A stretch of 64,000 nt of DNA from DMER64 sp041652255 (lineage in GTDB: Bacteria > Bacteroidota > Bacteroidia > Bacteroidales > UBA932): contig JBAZHT010000001.1 in the NCBI GenBank assembly GCA_041652255.1, positions 62,001-126,000 of the forward strand, in the 5' to 3' direction. Position numbers and translations under genes: made by a program. How positions within the stretch are numbered: position 1 is the first letter of the stretch; each line of letters begins with the position of its first letter. Positions 25,641-34,165 of this stretch are shown here, piece by piece. Below the pieces are notes generated by a model, which was not told the origin of the DNA, did no database searches, and saw only the letters and a program-made list of their open reading frames with translations.

Positions 25641-27027
25641 CTGTTTTTATTTTCTTGGTTATGTTTGGCAATTCCAGTCCATACCCTTTTAAACGGTCTT
25701 CCGCTTTGAGCCAGATGCCCAGGAAAAAAGCCAGCACTCCGAGTGAGGCAAAAATGAGCATGGGAACGGTATAATTGTATTCCATAGGATTGGTAACGCC
25801 CTGATTGGTCCGGTCCAAAACAACCCCAATGAGCAGTGGCAGAGCCCACAGTCCAATATTCTGGATCCAGAAAATAACCGAGTAAGCAGAACCCAGATAT
25901 CTGTCTTTCACCAATTTGGGTACTGAAGGCCATAACGCGGCAGGTACCAGGGAAAAACTTATACCTAATATAATAATAGCCGTATAGGCAATTCCTTTCG
26001 TGAAATAAGCTTCAGGGACCAGGGCAAAAGTCAGGTGGCACAAACACATCAAAATAGCCCCTATGATAAGCATAGAAGCCCCTTTCCCCTTATTATCCAG
26101 GTATGCGCCCAGTAAAGGAGTCAGGATCATGGCTCCTATGGGAAACCAGGAAAAAATATCACTGGCATCGGTGGCAGATATCTGTAACCGGCACTCCAGC
26201 ATATTGGCAGCGAATTTCTGAAAAGGGAAGATGGCTGAATAATAGAGCACACATAAACCGGAAACTATGAGGAACGCTTTATTGGTAAAGAGGATCCCCA
26301 AATCTTTCACTTTGAATTCTTCTTCCGGTTCTTCTCCGGATTCGCCCAATTGACGTTCCAATTTTCTGTCAAAGAAAAAATAAACCGAAAAAGCCAGGAG
26401 TCCTATTAGTAGCAGTATTAAGCTGATCAGGACCGGAGCACTGACATTGGACATGTTTTCCGCTATACGCGGAGACATCCTGAAGATGGCAAAAACACCC
26501 AGCCTGGCAATGGCCATTTCCAGCCCCATGGCCAGGGCCAGTTCTTTCCCTTTGAACCACTTGACGATTCCTTTGGATACGGTAACTCCGGCCATTTCCA
26601 CACCGCAACCGAATATCATAAACCCGAGTGATGCAAGTTTGGCCGAGGCAGGCAAAGACACCCACCAGGAATTGAGCCATGTTTCCAGCCCTGTTCCGGT
26701 AAAGGCATCGGTCAGGGCGTAATACTTGATCCCGGCTCCGGCGATCATGACCAGTGCTGATAGAATGGCCGTAAAACGAACGCCCATTTTGTCCAGAATA
26801 ATTCCCGCAAAGATCAGGAACAGGACAAATACGTTCAGAAAATATTCCGCTCCGGTGACCGTTCCAAAAGTCTCGGAACTCCAGCCTCTTGTGGTCTCCA
26901 ACATACTTTTGAGGGGAGAAAGAACGTCTACGAACATGTAGGCAAAAAACATCATAGATGCCAGAAGGACAAGCATGCTCCATCTGACTACAGCCTTGTC
27001 CTTCAATAAAATAGAAACTTTGTTCAT
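25633..27027 (-). CDS. MFS transporter (first of a tandem pair)
   Basis: A 464-residue paralogue of the next gene with the same signatures: GIILDKMGVRF after helix 2, GIVKWFKGKELALAMGLEMA in the first half, and SVIFWIQNIGLWALPLLIGV near helix 10. About 12 membrane segments are predicted, with an acidic central loop (ESGEEPEEEFKVKDLG). The 8-base overlap with the downstream copy implies coupled translation. It is divergent from purA. The substrate cannot be inferred. Confidence 0.85.
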   Translation of the reverse strand: MNKVSILLKDKAVVRWSMLVLLASMMFFAYMFVDVLSPLKSMLETTRGWSSETFGTVTGAEYFLNVFVLFLIFAGIILDKMGVRFTAILSALVMIAGAGIKYYALTDAFTGTGLETWLNSWWVSLPASAKLASLGFMIFGCGVEMAGVTVSKGIVKWFKGKELALAMGLEMAIARLGVFAIFRMSPRIAENMSNVSAPVLISLILLLIGLLAFSVYFFFDRKLERQLGESGEEPEEEFKVKDLGILFTNKAFLIVSGLCVLYYSAIFPFQKFAANMLECRLQISATDASDIFSWFPIGAMILTPLLGAYLDNKGKGASMLIIGAILMCLCHLTFALVPEAYFTKGIAYTAIIILGISFSLVPAALWPSVPKLVKDRYLGSAYSVIFWIQNIGLWALPLLIGVVLDRTNQGVTNPMEYNYTVPMLIFASLGVLAFFLGIWLKAEDRLKGYGLELPNITKKIKTDD

Positions 27028-27111
27028 ATACAGGTTTTAGATTGATTCCGTTAATTGTCCGAAATAGAAAATCTAAGATAGAATAATAAGTCAAGTCTGC
27101 AAAATTTGTCG

Positions 27112-27119
27112 TACTTTTG
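27112..27119 (+). promoter_or_regulatory. Predicted -7 box for purA
   Basis: TACTTTTG matches TAnnTTTG. Transcription would begin near 27123, about 34 bases before the purA ATG at 27157, so an in-frame alternative start at 27106 would not be transcribed. A -33 TTTG at the right spacing is not seen. Confidence 0.5.
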
Positions 27120-27156
27120 TTCTATTATCCTCATTTTGCAAAGAGAATCTAATAAT

Positions 27157-28425
27157 ATGAACGCAGACGTAGTTCTCGGACTTCAGTGGGGTGACGAGGG
27201 AAAGGGCAAGATCGTTGATTATCTGGCACAAAAATATCCCGTAATCGCCCGTTTCCAGGGAGGACCGAACGCAGGTCACTCACTCCATTTTACTGATACT
27301 TCCTTTGTCCTGCATTCTGTTCCATCGGGCATATTCCGTAAAGACACGGTAAATGTTATTGGGAACGGAGTGGTTATTGACCCCGTAATTTTTGAAGAAG
27401 AATGCCGTGCCATAGAAGCCCTGGGTGTTCCGGTCAGGGAGCGCCTGATGATCTCCAAACGGGCTCATCTCATCCTGCCCACTCACCGGATCATTGATGC
27501 AGCCAGTGAACAAGCCAAGGGGTCCTCACGGATAGGGTCTACCCTGAAAGGGATATCCCCAACCTATATGGACAAAACAGGACGTAACGGGATCCGTGTG
27601 GGAGATATTCTGGCCTCCGGTTTTGAGGAACGGTTTCATGCCTTAAAGTCCAAACACCTTGTTTTTCTGCAACAATTCGATTACAAATACGATCCCGACC
27701 AGGATCAGGATAAATGGATGCAGGCCATTGATTATCTAAGGCAGTTCAAGCTGATAGATGCCGAGTATTACATCAATGACTGTCTGCATAAGAACATTCC
27801 CGTACTGGCCGAAGGAGCACAGGGGGCGTTGCTGGATATTGATTTTGGCTCATACCCGTATGTCACATCCTCTTCTACCACTTGCGCCGGAGCATGTATT
27901 GGATTGGGTTTCGCTCCTTCCAGAGTCGGCAGGGTATACGGAATATTCAAAGCCTATTGTACACGTGTGGGCAGCGGCCCTTTTCCCACCGAACTCTTTG
28001 ACCGGGAAGGAGAACTTCTCAGGGAACGCGGCAAAGAATTCGGTGCCACTACCGGGAGGCCGCGACGTACCGGATGGCTGGACCTGGTGGCCCTGAAATA
28101 CGCCGTGATTCTGAACGGAGTGACAGATCTGATCATGATGAAATCGGATGTATTGGACGGATTTGATACCATAAAAATTGCTACAACATACAAGGTAAAT
28201 GACATCTTGACCGACCGTATCCCTTACGATATAGATTCTCCAATCGTTCCGGTATATAAAACATTCAGCGGGTGGAAAAAAGATCTTACAGGGATTCGTC
28301 GTGAAAAAGACCTACCCGTTGAATTTGTATCATACATCCGTTTCATAGAAAACGAAACCGGAATTCCGGTAAGAATCATATCGCTGGGTCCGGACCGTGA
28401 ACAGACTATTATCAAAGAGTCATAA
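27157..28425 (+). CDS. purA: Adenylosuccinate synthetase
   Basis: GTP-dependent conversion of IMP and aspartate to adenylosuccinate, the first committed AMP step. The 422 residues begin MNADVVLGLQWGDEGKGK, the family N-terminus with the catalytic Asp and P-loop-like glycines. GGPNAGHS carries the catalytic His, and TTTGRPRRTGWLDL is also present (GATTGRPRRTGW). The start at 27157 puts the conserved N-terminus in place. dxs follows 6 bases after the stop. Confidence 0.96.
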   Translation: MNADVVLGLQWGDEGKGKIVDYLAQKYPVIARFQGGPNAGHSLHFTDTSFVLHSVPSGIFRKDTVNVIGNGVVIDPVIFEEECRAIEALGVPVRERLMISKRAHLILPTHRIIDAASEQAKGSSRIGSTLKGISPTYMDKTGRNGIRVGDILASGFEERFHALKSKHLVFLQQFDYKYDPDQDQDKWMQAIDYLRQFKLIDAEYYINDCLHKNIPVLAEGAQGALLDIDFGSYPYVTSSSTTCAGACIGLGFAPSRVGRVYGIFKAYCTRVGSGPFPTELFDREGELLRERGKEFGATTGRPRRTGWLDLVALKYAVILNGVTDLIMMKSDVLDGFDTIKIATTYKVNDILTDRIPYDIDSPIVPVYKTFSGWKKDLTGIRREKDLPVEFVSYIRFIENETGIPVRIISLGPDREQTIIKES

Positions 28426-28431
28426 AACATT

Positions 28432-30318
28432 ATGGATAATCTGCTGGAAAGAATTGACAGCCCCGAAGATCTAAAAAAACTGGATATTCATCAATTGCCG
28501 CAATTATGTGAAGAACTGAGGCAGTTTATTACAGAAAGCTGTTCCCGCAATCCCGGTCATCTGGGTGCAAGCCTGGGTGCCGTAGAACTAACCGTAGCAC
28601 TTCATTATGTTTATGATGCACCCAGAGATAAAATTATATGGGATGTGGGACATCAGGCCTATGCACACAAGATCATTACCGGACGTCGGAAAACATTTTC
28701 TAAAAACCGTTGTTATAAAGGTTTGAGCGGATTCCCAAAAATTGCAGAAAGTCCATACGATGCTTTCGGGACGGGGCATTCTTCCACATCAATCTCTGCG
28801 GCACTGGGTTTTGCCACCGCCGCTGAATTAAAAAAGTCAGGAGAAAAAACAGTTGCCGTTATCGGGGACGGTTCCATGACGGCAGGATTGGCGTACGAGG
28901 GTCTTAACAATGCAGGGGGCATGTCAGCCGATATGCTTATAGTACTCAATGACAACAATATGGCAATAGAGCCCAATGTGGGAGGCCTTCACAATTCCCT
29001 GCTTAAGCTTACCACGTCCCGGCGTTATAATAAACTGAAGGTTAAAACATGGAAAGCACTCGGATCCGGAGCTTTGCGAGATACTGTTCAACGGCTGGTA
29101 CAGGCAGGGAAACGGCTTGTCGTCAGTAACAGCACCTTATTTCAGCCGCTGGGGATCCGTTATTTCGGTCCTTTGGACGGACACGATGTCATACAGCTGG
29201 TCAACACTATCAACAGATTGAAAAAACTGAAAGGTCCCAGGCTGCTCCACATTCTTACCGTTAAGGGAAAAGGTTATGCCCCGGCCGAGATGGATCAGGC
29301 AACCTGGCATGCGCCGGGATTATTCGATGCCCAAACAGGGACCCGCCTTTCAGACCAGGATCCCGGGATCCCCAAAAAAATCCGCTTTCAGGACGTTTTC
29401 GGACATACGATTCTGGAACTGGCAAGGGCTAACCCGGAGATTGTCGGGATCACACCTGCCATGCCGGGCGGATGCTCCTTGGACATTATGATGAAAGAAA
29501 TGCCTGAAAGGTGTTTTGATGTCGGTATTGCCGAACAACATGCCGTTACTTTTTCTGCCGGCATGGCTGCGGCCGGTTACCTGCCATATTGCAACATATA
29601 TTCTTCATTCATGCAGAGGGCATACGATTCGGTTATCCACGACGTAGCAGTACAGAAATTAAAAGTGGTATTTTGCCTGGACCGGGGTGGCCTGGTAGGT
29701 GAAGACGGTGCCACCCACCACGGTGTGTTTGACCTGGCTTATTTCAGTTGTATCCCCGAAATGTTCGTGGCAGCACCCATGGATGAAGTGGAATTGCGAA
29801 ACATGTTATACTCGGCACAGGACAAAAAGTACAAGACCATTAGCATTCGCTACCCCAGAGGAACCGGAACGGGAATGAAAGACTGGAGAAGGCCTTTTCA
29901 ATTCCTGGAACCGGGAAAGGCACGTCTTTTGCACAAAGGTAAAGATATTGCACTGCTGAGTCTGGGGGCTGCAGGGATCATGGGGGCCCAGGCCGTGACA
30001 CGTGCAGAGGAAGAAGGAATATCCGTCCAGCATTATGACATGCGTTTTCTCAAGCCTTTAGATCAGGAGGTTCTGGATTATGTTGCACGTAATTTTAAAC
30101 AAGTGATTACACTGGAAGACGGATGTATTACAGGTGGATTGAATAGCACAGTTTCCACATATATAGCAAATCATCCCGGGGCTATAAGCAAAGTTACCGC
30201 ACTAGGCGTACCTGACCGTTTTATTGAACAGGGAAAGATCAAACAATTGTACCGCGAATGCGGTTACGACACCGAGGGCATAACAAACGCCATCATAAAC
30301 CTTGCCCGGACATTTTAA
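28432..30318 (+). CDS. dxs: 1-deoxy-D-xylulose-5-phosphate synthase
   Basis: Thiamine-diphosphate enzyme condensing pyruvate and glyceraldehyde 3-phosphate, the entry step of the MEP isoprenoid pathway. The 628 residues match the family. DVGHQAYAHKI and FGTGHSSTSISA are in the N-terminal domain; the ThDP motif is GDGSMTAGLAYEGLNN; the pyrimidine domain has DVGIAEQHAVTFSAGMA, and a transketolase C-terminal domain follows. It supplies precursors for UppS, also encoded here. It lies 6 bases after purA and ends about 100 bases before the tRNA cluster. Confidence 0.95.
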   Translation: MDNLLERIDSPEDLKKLDIHQLPQLCEELRQFITESCSRNPGHLGASLGAVELTVALHYVYDAPRDKIIWDVGHQAYAHKIITGRRKTFSKNRCYKGLSGFPKIAESPYDAFGTGHSSTSISAALGFATAAELKKSGEKTVAVIGDGSMTAGLAYEGLNNAGGMSADMLIVLNDNNMAIEPNVGGLHNSLLKLTTSRRYNKLKVKTWKALGSGALRDTVQRLVQAGKRLVVSNSTLFQPLGIRYFGPLDGHDVIQLVNTINRLKKLKGPRLLHILTVKGKGYAPAEMDQATWHAPGLFDAQTGTRLSDQDPGIPKKIRFQDVFGHTILELARANPEIVGITPAMPGGCSLDIMMKEMPERCFDVGIAEQHAVTFSAGMAAAGYLPYCNIYSSFMQRAYDSVIHDVAVQKLKVVFCLDRGGLVGEDGATHHGVFDLAYFSCIPEMFVAAPMDEVELRNMLYSAQDKKYKTISIRYPRGTGTGMKDWRRPFQFLEPGKARLLHKGKDIALLSLGAAGIMGAQAVTRAEEEGISVQHYDMRFLKPLDQEVLDYVARNFKQVITLEDGCITGGLNSTVSTYIANHPGAISKVTALGVPDRFIEQGKIKQLYRECGYDTEGITNAIINLARTF

Positions 30319-30362
30319 TGCTTAGGAATCATTGCGGTGACGCGAGTATTTTGGTGTTTTTT

Positions 30363-30393
30363 TTTGGTAGTTTGTAGAAATCGTTTATCTTTG
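30363..30393 (+). promoter_or_regulatory. Promoter of the tRNA-tuf operon (TTTG-N19-TATCTTTG)
   Basis: TTTG at 30363-30366 and TATCTTTG at 30386-30393 are separated by 19 bases, a full Bacteroidota promoter. Transcription should start near 30397, about 23 bases before the first tRNA. The bases following the -7 box are GC-rich (GCGGCTCC). Confidence 0.8.
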
Positions 30394-30419
30394 CGGCTCC
30401 AAAATGACGGGATATTTTT

Positions 30420-30493
30420 GCCGATGTAGCTCAGTTGGTCAGAGCAGCTGATTTGTAATCAGCAGGTCGTGGGTTCGAATCCCTCTATCGGCT
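30420..30493 (+). tRNA. tRNA-Thr(TGT)
   Basis: A 74-base cloverleaf. Acceptor GCCGATG pairs with TATCGGC, with one G-T pair at the base. The anticodon stem GCTGA/TCAGC encloses TTTGTAA, anticodon TGT. The T arm has the standard TTCGAAT loop. CCA is not encoded. It is the first of four clustered tRNAs. Confidence 0.95.
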
Positions 30494-30521
30494 CGTAATT
30501 TTTTGACAGAATGAATAACCA

Positions 30522-30604
30522 GGGAGGGTACCAAAGTGGCCAACTGGGGCAGACTGTAAATCTGCTGACGCACGTCTTCGTAGGTTCGAATCCTGCCCCT
30601 CCCA
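30522..30604 (+). tRNA. tRNA-Tyr(GTA)
   Basis: An 83-base tRNA with a long variable arm, as expected for bacterial tRNA-Tyr. Acceptor GGGAGGG pairs with CCCTCCC (one G-T). The anticodon stem GCAGA/TCTGC holds the loop CTGTAAA, anticodon GTA. Discriminator base A. Confidence 0.95.
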
Positions 30605-30614
30605 CAACCAATAC

Positions 30615-30687
30615 GCGGAAGTAGCTCAGTTGGTAGAGCATCAGCCTTCCAAGCTGAGGGTCGCGAGTTCGAACCTCGTCTTCCGCT
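30615..30687 (+). tRNA. tRNA-Gly(TCC)
   Basis: A 73-base tRNA. Acceptor GCGGAAG pairs fully with CTTCCGC. The anticodon stem TCAGC/GCTGA holds CTTCCAA, anticodon TCC. Discriminator base T. It is separated from tRNA-Tyr by 10 bases. Confidence 0.95.
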
Positions 30688-30703
30688 CCAACTTGCACCA
30701 AAG

Positions 30704-30775
30704 GCCAGTGTAGCTCAGGGGTAGAGCGCTTCCTTGGTAAGGAAGAGGTCATGAGTTCAAATCTCATCACCGGCT
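30704..30775 (+). tRNA. tRNA-Thr(GGT) with an acceptor-stem mismatch
   Basis: A 72-base tRNA. The anticodon stem CTTCC/GGAAG holds TTGGTAA, anticodon GGT. Acceptor GCCAGTG faces CACCGGC, which leaves an A-C mismatch at the fourth pair (A at 30707); the usual sequence is GCCGGTG. All other arms are intact. It is the last tRNA before tuf. Confidence 0.9.
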
Positions 30776-30812
30776 CAAAATTACATTATTGAGTTATATA
30801 AATTATTAAGTT

Positions 30813-32000
30813 ATGGCAAAAGAAACCTACAAAAGGGATAAACCCCACGTTAACATCGGAACCATTGGTCACGTTGACCATGGAAAAACTACTTTGACAG
30901 CCGCAATTACCCAGGTACTTGCAAAAAAAGGCCTGTCCGAGATACGTTCATTTGATTCCATTGATAACGCTCCTGAAGAAAAAGAACGCGGTATCACCAT
31001 TAATACTGCCCACGTAGAATATCAAACAGCAGCGCGCCATTATGCTCACGTAGACTGCCCGGGACACGCCGACTATGTTAAGAATATGGTTACCGGTGCG
31101 GCCCAGATGGACGGTGCCATCCTGGTTGTTGCAGCTACTGACGGTCCTATGCCCCAGACCAACGAACACGTGTTGCTGGCCCGCCAGGTAAACGTTCCCC
31201 AGATCGTGGTTTTCCTGAACAAATGCGACATGGTAGACGATCCTGAAATGTTGGACCTGGTAGAACTGGAAGTACGCGACCTGCTGTCCAAATACAACTT
31301 TGACGGTGACAATGCACCCGTTATCCGCGGTTCTGCTTTGGGAGCCCTGAACGGAGAAACTGAATGGGAAGACAAAGTGATGGAGCTTATGGATGCAGTA
31401 GATACCTTCATCCCTATACCCGTACGCGACAATGAAAAACCTTTCATTATGCCCGTAGAGGATATTTTCTCAATTACCGGTCGTGGAACCGTTGCTACCG
31501 GCCGTATTGAAACAGGTTTGATCAAAACCGGTGAACAAATTGAGATCGTTGGCCTTGGTGAGAAACCCAAAACCAGTGTTGTTACAGGTGTTGAAATGTT
31601 CCGTAAGATCCTTGACAGAGGGGAAGCCGGCGACAACGTAGGTCTGTTGCTCCGCGGTATTGACAAGAAAGAAGTAAAACGCGGTCAGGTTATCTGCCGT
31701 CCGGGAACCATTACTCCTCACAAACATTTCTCGGCCCAGATCTATGTATTGAGAAAAGACGAAGGCGGACGCCACACCCCGTTCCACAACAAATACCGTC
31801 CCCAGTTCTTCCTCCGTACACTGGACGTTACCGGAGAGATCAAACTGCCCGACGGCGTAGATATGGTAATGCCTGGTGACAACGTTTCCATTGATGTGGA
31901 ACTGATCTACCCAGTAGCTTTGAATGAAGGTCTCCGTTTTGCTATCCGTGAAGGAGGTCGTACTGTAGGTGCCGGTCAGATCACCAAAATGGGTGAATAA
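30813..32000 (+). CDS. tuf: Translation elongation factor Tu
   Basis: GTPase delivering aminoacyl-tRNA to the ribosome, 395 residues. G1 GHVDHGKTTLT, G3 DCPGHADYV and G4 NKCDMVDD are all present, followed by complete domains 2 and 3 ending VGAGQITKMGE. It lies 37 bases after tRNA-Thr(GGT), in the same order as the E. coli thrU-tyrU-glyT-thrT-tufB unit. Codon choice is strongly biased, as for a highly expressed gene. No SD precedes the ATG. Confidence 0.98.
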   Translation: MAKETYKRDKPHVNIGTIGHVDHGKTTLTAAITQVLAKKGLSEIRSFDSIDNAPEEKERGITINTAHVEYQTAARHYAHVDCPGHADYVKNMVTGAAQMDGAILVVAATDGPMPQTNEHVLLARQVNVPQIVVFLNKCDMVDDPEMLDLVELEVRDLLSKYNFDGDNAPVIRGSALGALNGETEWEDKVMELMDAVDTFIPIPVRDNEKPFIMPVEDIFSITGRGTVATGRIETGLIKTGEQIEIVGLGEKPKTSVVTGVEMFRKILDRGEAGDNVGLLLRGIDKKEVKRGQVICRPGTITPHKHFSAQIYVLRKDEGGRHTPFHNKYRPQFFLRTLDVTGEIKLPDGVDMVMPGDNVSIDVELIYPVALNEGLRFAIREGGRTVGAGQITKMGE

Positions 32001-32020
32001 TTGACCGAACACATAAAAAC

Positions 32021-32058
32021 ACACAGGTCTGGCCGTAATATTACGGCCGCACCTGTGT
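32021..32058 (+). other. Strong hairpin between tuf and tRNA-Trp
   Basis: ACACAGGT (32021-32028) pairs with ACCTGTGT (32051-32058). Inside, after a 2x2 internal loop, GGCCGTAA (32031-32038) pairs with TTACGGCC (32041-32048) around a tiny loop. No T run follows, so it is not a standard terminator; RNA processing, 3'-end protection or partial termination are possible roles. Confidence 0.7.
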
Positions 32059-32063
32059 ATACT

Positions 32064-32134
32064 AGGGGCATAGTTCAAGGGTAGAATAGCGGTCTCCAAA
32101 ACCGTTGATGGGCGTTCGAATCGCTCTGCCCCTG
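32064..32134 (+). tRNA. tRNA-Trp(CCA)
   Basis: A 71-base tRNA. Acceptor AGGGGCA pairs with TGCCCCT. The anticodon stem GCGGT/ACCGT (one G-T) holds CTCCAAA, anticodon CCA. Discriminator base G, the identity base for tryptophan. It lies between tuf and secE. Confidence 0.95.
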
Positions 32135-32218
32135 CAGATACGGGATGTTACGATTCCGTATTGTTAACCACAACAACGGGAGAAGCTTCCATCTCTACGT
32201 GTTGCTAACAAACTAACA

Positions 32219-32413
32219 ATGAGCAAAATCGGAATGTATTTCAAAGACTCCTACAGTGAGCTTGTTCACAAAGTGAGCTGGCCTACATGGAGTCAACTGC
32301 AAAACAGCGCTATTATTGTGATGGTGGCCTCAGTCATCATTGCATTAGTTATTTTTGCAATGGATTTTACATTTAGGAACCTGATGGAGTTTCTCTACAA
32401 GGCATTGTACTAA
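32219..32413 (+). CDS. secE: Preprotein translocase subunit SecE
   Basis: Short, single-membrane-helix SecE of 64 residues. The amphipathic segment ELVHKVSWPTWSQL precedes the helix at about 29-53, as in the minimal SecE core. It stabilises SecY in the inner membrane. Its place directly before nusG is the near-universal bacterial order. The ATG at 32219 lies 84 bases after tRNA-Trp. Confidence 0.94.
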   Translation: MSKIGMYFKDSYSELVHKVSWPTWSQLQNSAIIVMVASVIIALVIFAMDFTFRNLMEFLYKALY

Positions 32414-32425
32414 TACTAAAGAGAA

Positions 32426-32974
32426 ATGACAGAAGCTACCAAAAAATGGTACGTTGTAAGAGCGGCCGGAGGTAAAGAAAAAAAAGCCAGGGAATACATT
32501 GAGAACGAGGTGAAACGACTTCATCTTGAAGACTATGTATCCCAGGTCCTTATCCCTACCGAAAAAATTTACCAGGTAAAGAATGGTAAAAAGATAAGTA
32601 AGGAACGGATTTTTTATCCCGGATACATTTTGATTGAAGTCGCGCTTACGCCGGAAATTCAGCACCTTATCACCAACATCCCTCATGTCTCGGGTTTTCT
32701 GGGAACTGTCAAGGGGGGGGAACCCGTTCCCGTCCGGATGTCAGAGATCAACAGGATACTGGGCCGTGTGGATGAACAGGCGGAAAGGGAAGAAGAGAAC
32801 ATCACACCTTATCTGGTAGGAGAAGCCGTCAAGGTTATTGACGGGCCGTTTAACGGATTCAACGGTACTGTTGAGGAAATTCTGGAAGATAAGAAAAAGA
32901 TAAAAGTGATGGTAAAGATCTTCGGCAGAAAGACGTTGCTGGAGCTCGGCTTTGTTCAGGTTGAAAAAGAATAA
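32426..32974 (+). CDS. nusG: Transcription termination/antitermination factor NusG
   Basis: A 182-residue factor that binds the RNA polymerase clamp and couples it to the ribosome or Rho. The N-terminal NGN domain starts KWYVVRAAGGKEKKAREYIE and contains RIFYPGYILIEV. The C-terminal KOW domain has GEAVKVIDGPFNGFNGTVEE. A glycine-rich run in KGGEPVPVRMSE joins the two. It follows secE by 12 bases and precedes rplK by 14. Confidence 0.96.
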   Translation: MTEATKKWYVVRAAGGKEKKAREYIENEVKRLHLEDYVSQVLIPTEKIYQVKNGKKISKERIFYPGYILIEVALTPEIQHLITNIPHVSGFLGTVKGGEPVPVRMSEINRILGRVDEQAEREEENITPYLVGEAVKVIDGPFNGFNGTVEEILEDKKKIKVMVKIFGRKTLLELGFVQVEKE

Positions 32975-32988
32975 ATAAAGAATCTATT

Positions 32989-33435
32989 ATGGCTAAAGAA
33001 ATTGCCGGATTAATCAAATTACAGATTAAAGGCGGTGCTGCCAATCCTTCGCCCCCGGTAGGACCGGCACTGGGCTCCAAGGGTGTAAACATAATGGAGT
33101 TCTGCAAAAAATTCAACGCGCAGACTCAGGACCGGGCAGGCAAAGTCCTTCCCGTTATCATTACTGTTTACAGCGATAAATCGTTTTCATTTATCGTTAA
33201 ACAGCCCCCTATTGCTGTTCAATTGAAAGAAGCCGCCAAAATTACAAGCGGTTCACCCGAACCAAACCGTAAAAAGGTAGCTTCTGTCACCTGGGAACAG
33301 GTCCGTGTTATTGCCGAAGACAAAATGCAGGATATGAATGCCTTCACTTTGAAATCTGCTATGAGCATGGTAGCCGGTACTGCACGCAGTATGGGTATCA
33401 CCGTAAGCGGGAAGTTCCCGGACGATGTTAATTAA
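32989..33435 (+). CDS. rplK: 50S ribosomal protein uL11
   Basis: A 148-residue protein of the GTPase-associated centre. It contains IKLQIKGGAANPSPPVGPAL with the conserved Pro pair, the 23S-binding C-terminal domain with VASVTWEQVRVIAEDK, and the family-typical ending GTARSMGITVSG. It binds 23S rRNA next to bL12 and the L10 stalk, whose genes follow. Confidence 0.97.
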   Translation: MAKEIAGLIKLQIKGGAANPSPPVGPALGSKGVNIMEFCKKFNAQTQDRAGKVLPVIITVYSDKSFSFIVKQPPIAVQLKEAAKITSGSPEPNRKKVASVTWEQVRVIAEDKMQDMNAFTLKSAMSMVAGTARSMGITVSGKFPDDVN

Positions 33436-33449
33436 ACTTCTATGTAGAA

Positions 33450-34151
33450 ATGAGTAAACTGACGAAAAACCAAAAAGTAGTATACGCCAGGGTTGACTCT
33501 GACAAACAATACAAATTGTCCGAAGCATGTGATCTTATCAGTCAGACAAGTTTTACAAAATTTGATGCTTCAGTGGACATTGCTATGCGTTTGGGCGTCG
33601 ATCCCCGAAAAGCAAACCAAATGGTTCGCGGCGTTGTGACTCTTCCGCATGGAACAGGAAAGCAGGTACGTGTCCTGGTTCTCTGTACTCCCGATAAGGA
33701 GGAAGAAGCCAATAGTGCAGGTGCCGATCACGTTGGACTGGATGAATATATTGATAAAATTAAAGGAGGATGGACAGACGTTGACGTTATTATCTGTACA
33801 CCTTCAGTCATGGGTAAGATCGGCCCTATAGGCCGTATTCTGGGTCCCCGCGGGCTTATGCCCAATCCCAAAACCGGGACTGTGACCATGGAGGTAGGAA
33901 AAGCCGTCACCGAAGTCAAAGCCGGAAAGATTGATTTTAAAGTCGATAAGACCGGGATCATCCATGCATCCATTGGAAAAGTTTCTTTTGATCCGAAAAA
34001 ACTGCAGGAAAACGCCCAGGAGTTTATTGGAACCGTTCTGAAACTGAAACCGCAAGCCCTTAAGGGGACTTATGTGAAAAGCATTTACCTGTCCACCACT
34101 ATGGGCCCCGGAATGGCCATTGAGATCAAATCGGGTACAGCTGCAGAATAA
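33450..34151 (+). CDS. rplA: 50S ribosomal protein uL1
   Basis: A 233-residue L1 stalk protein. The signature region is IGPIGRILGPRGLMPNPKTG, followed by GKIDFKVDKTGIIHASIGK. In many bacteria L1 represses its own rplK-rplA mRNA; no candidate binding element was identified here. It lies 14 bases after rplK and 14 before the rplJ ATG. Confidence 0.97.
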   Translation: MSKLTKNQKVVYARVDSDKQYKLSEACDLISQTSFTKFDASVDIAMRLGVDPRKANQMVRGVVTLPHGTGKQVRVLVLCTPDKEEEANSAGADHVGLDEYIDKIKGGWTDVDVIICTPSVMGKIGPIGRILGPRGLMPNPKTGTVTMEVGKAVTEVKAGKIDFKVDKTGIIHASIGKVSFDPKKLQENAQEFIGTVLKLKPQALKGTYVKSIYLSTTMGPGMAIEIKSGTAAE

Positions 34152-34165
34152 GAACATTGTGTATT

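Noticed and set aside
30332..30372. Possible terminator after dxs (TTGCG/CGCGA stem followed by a T run)
   Set aside because: Only 5 bp with one wobble, and the T run begins more than 10 bases after the stem; the T run also holds the -33 element of the tRNA promoter.
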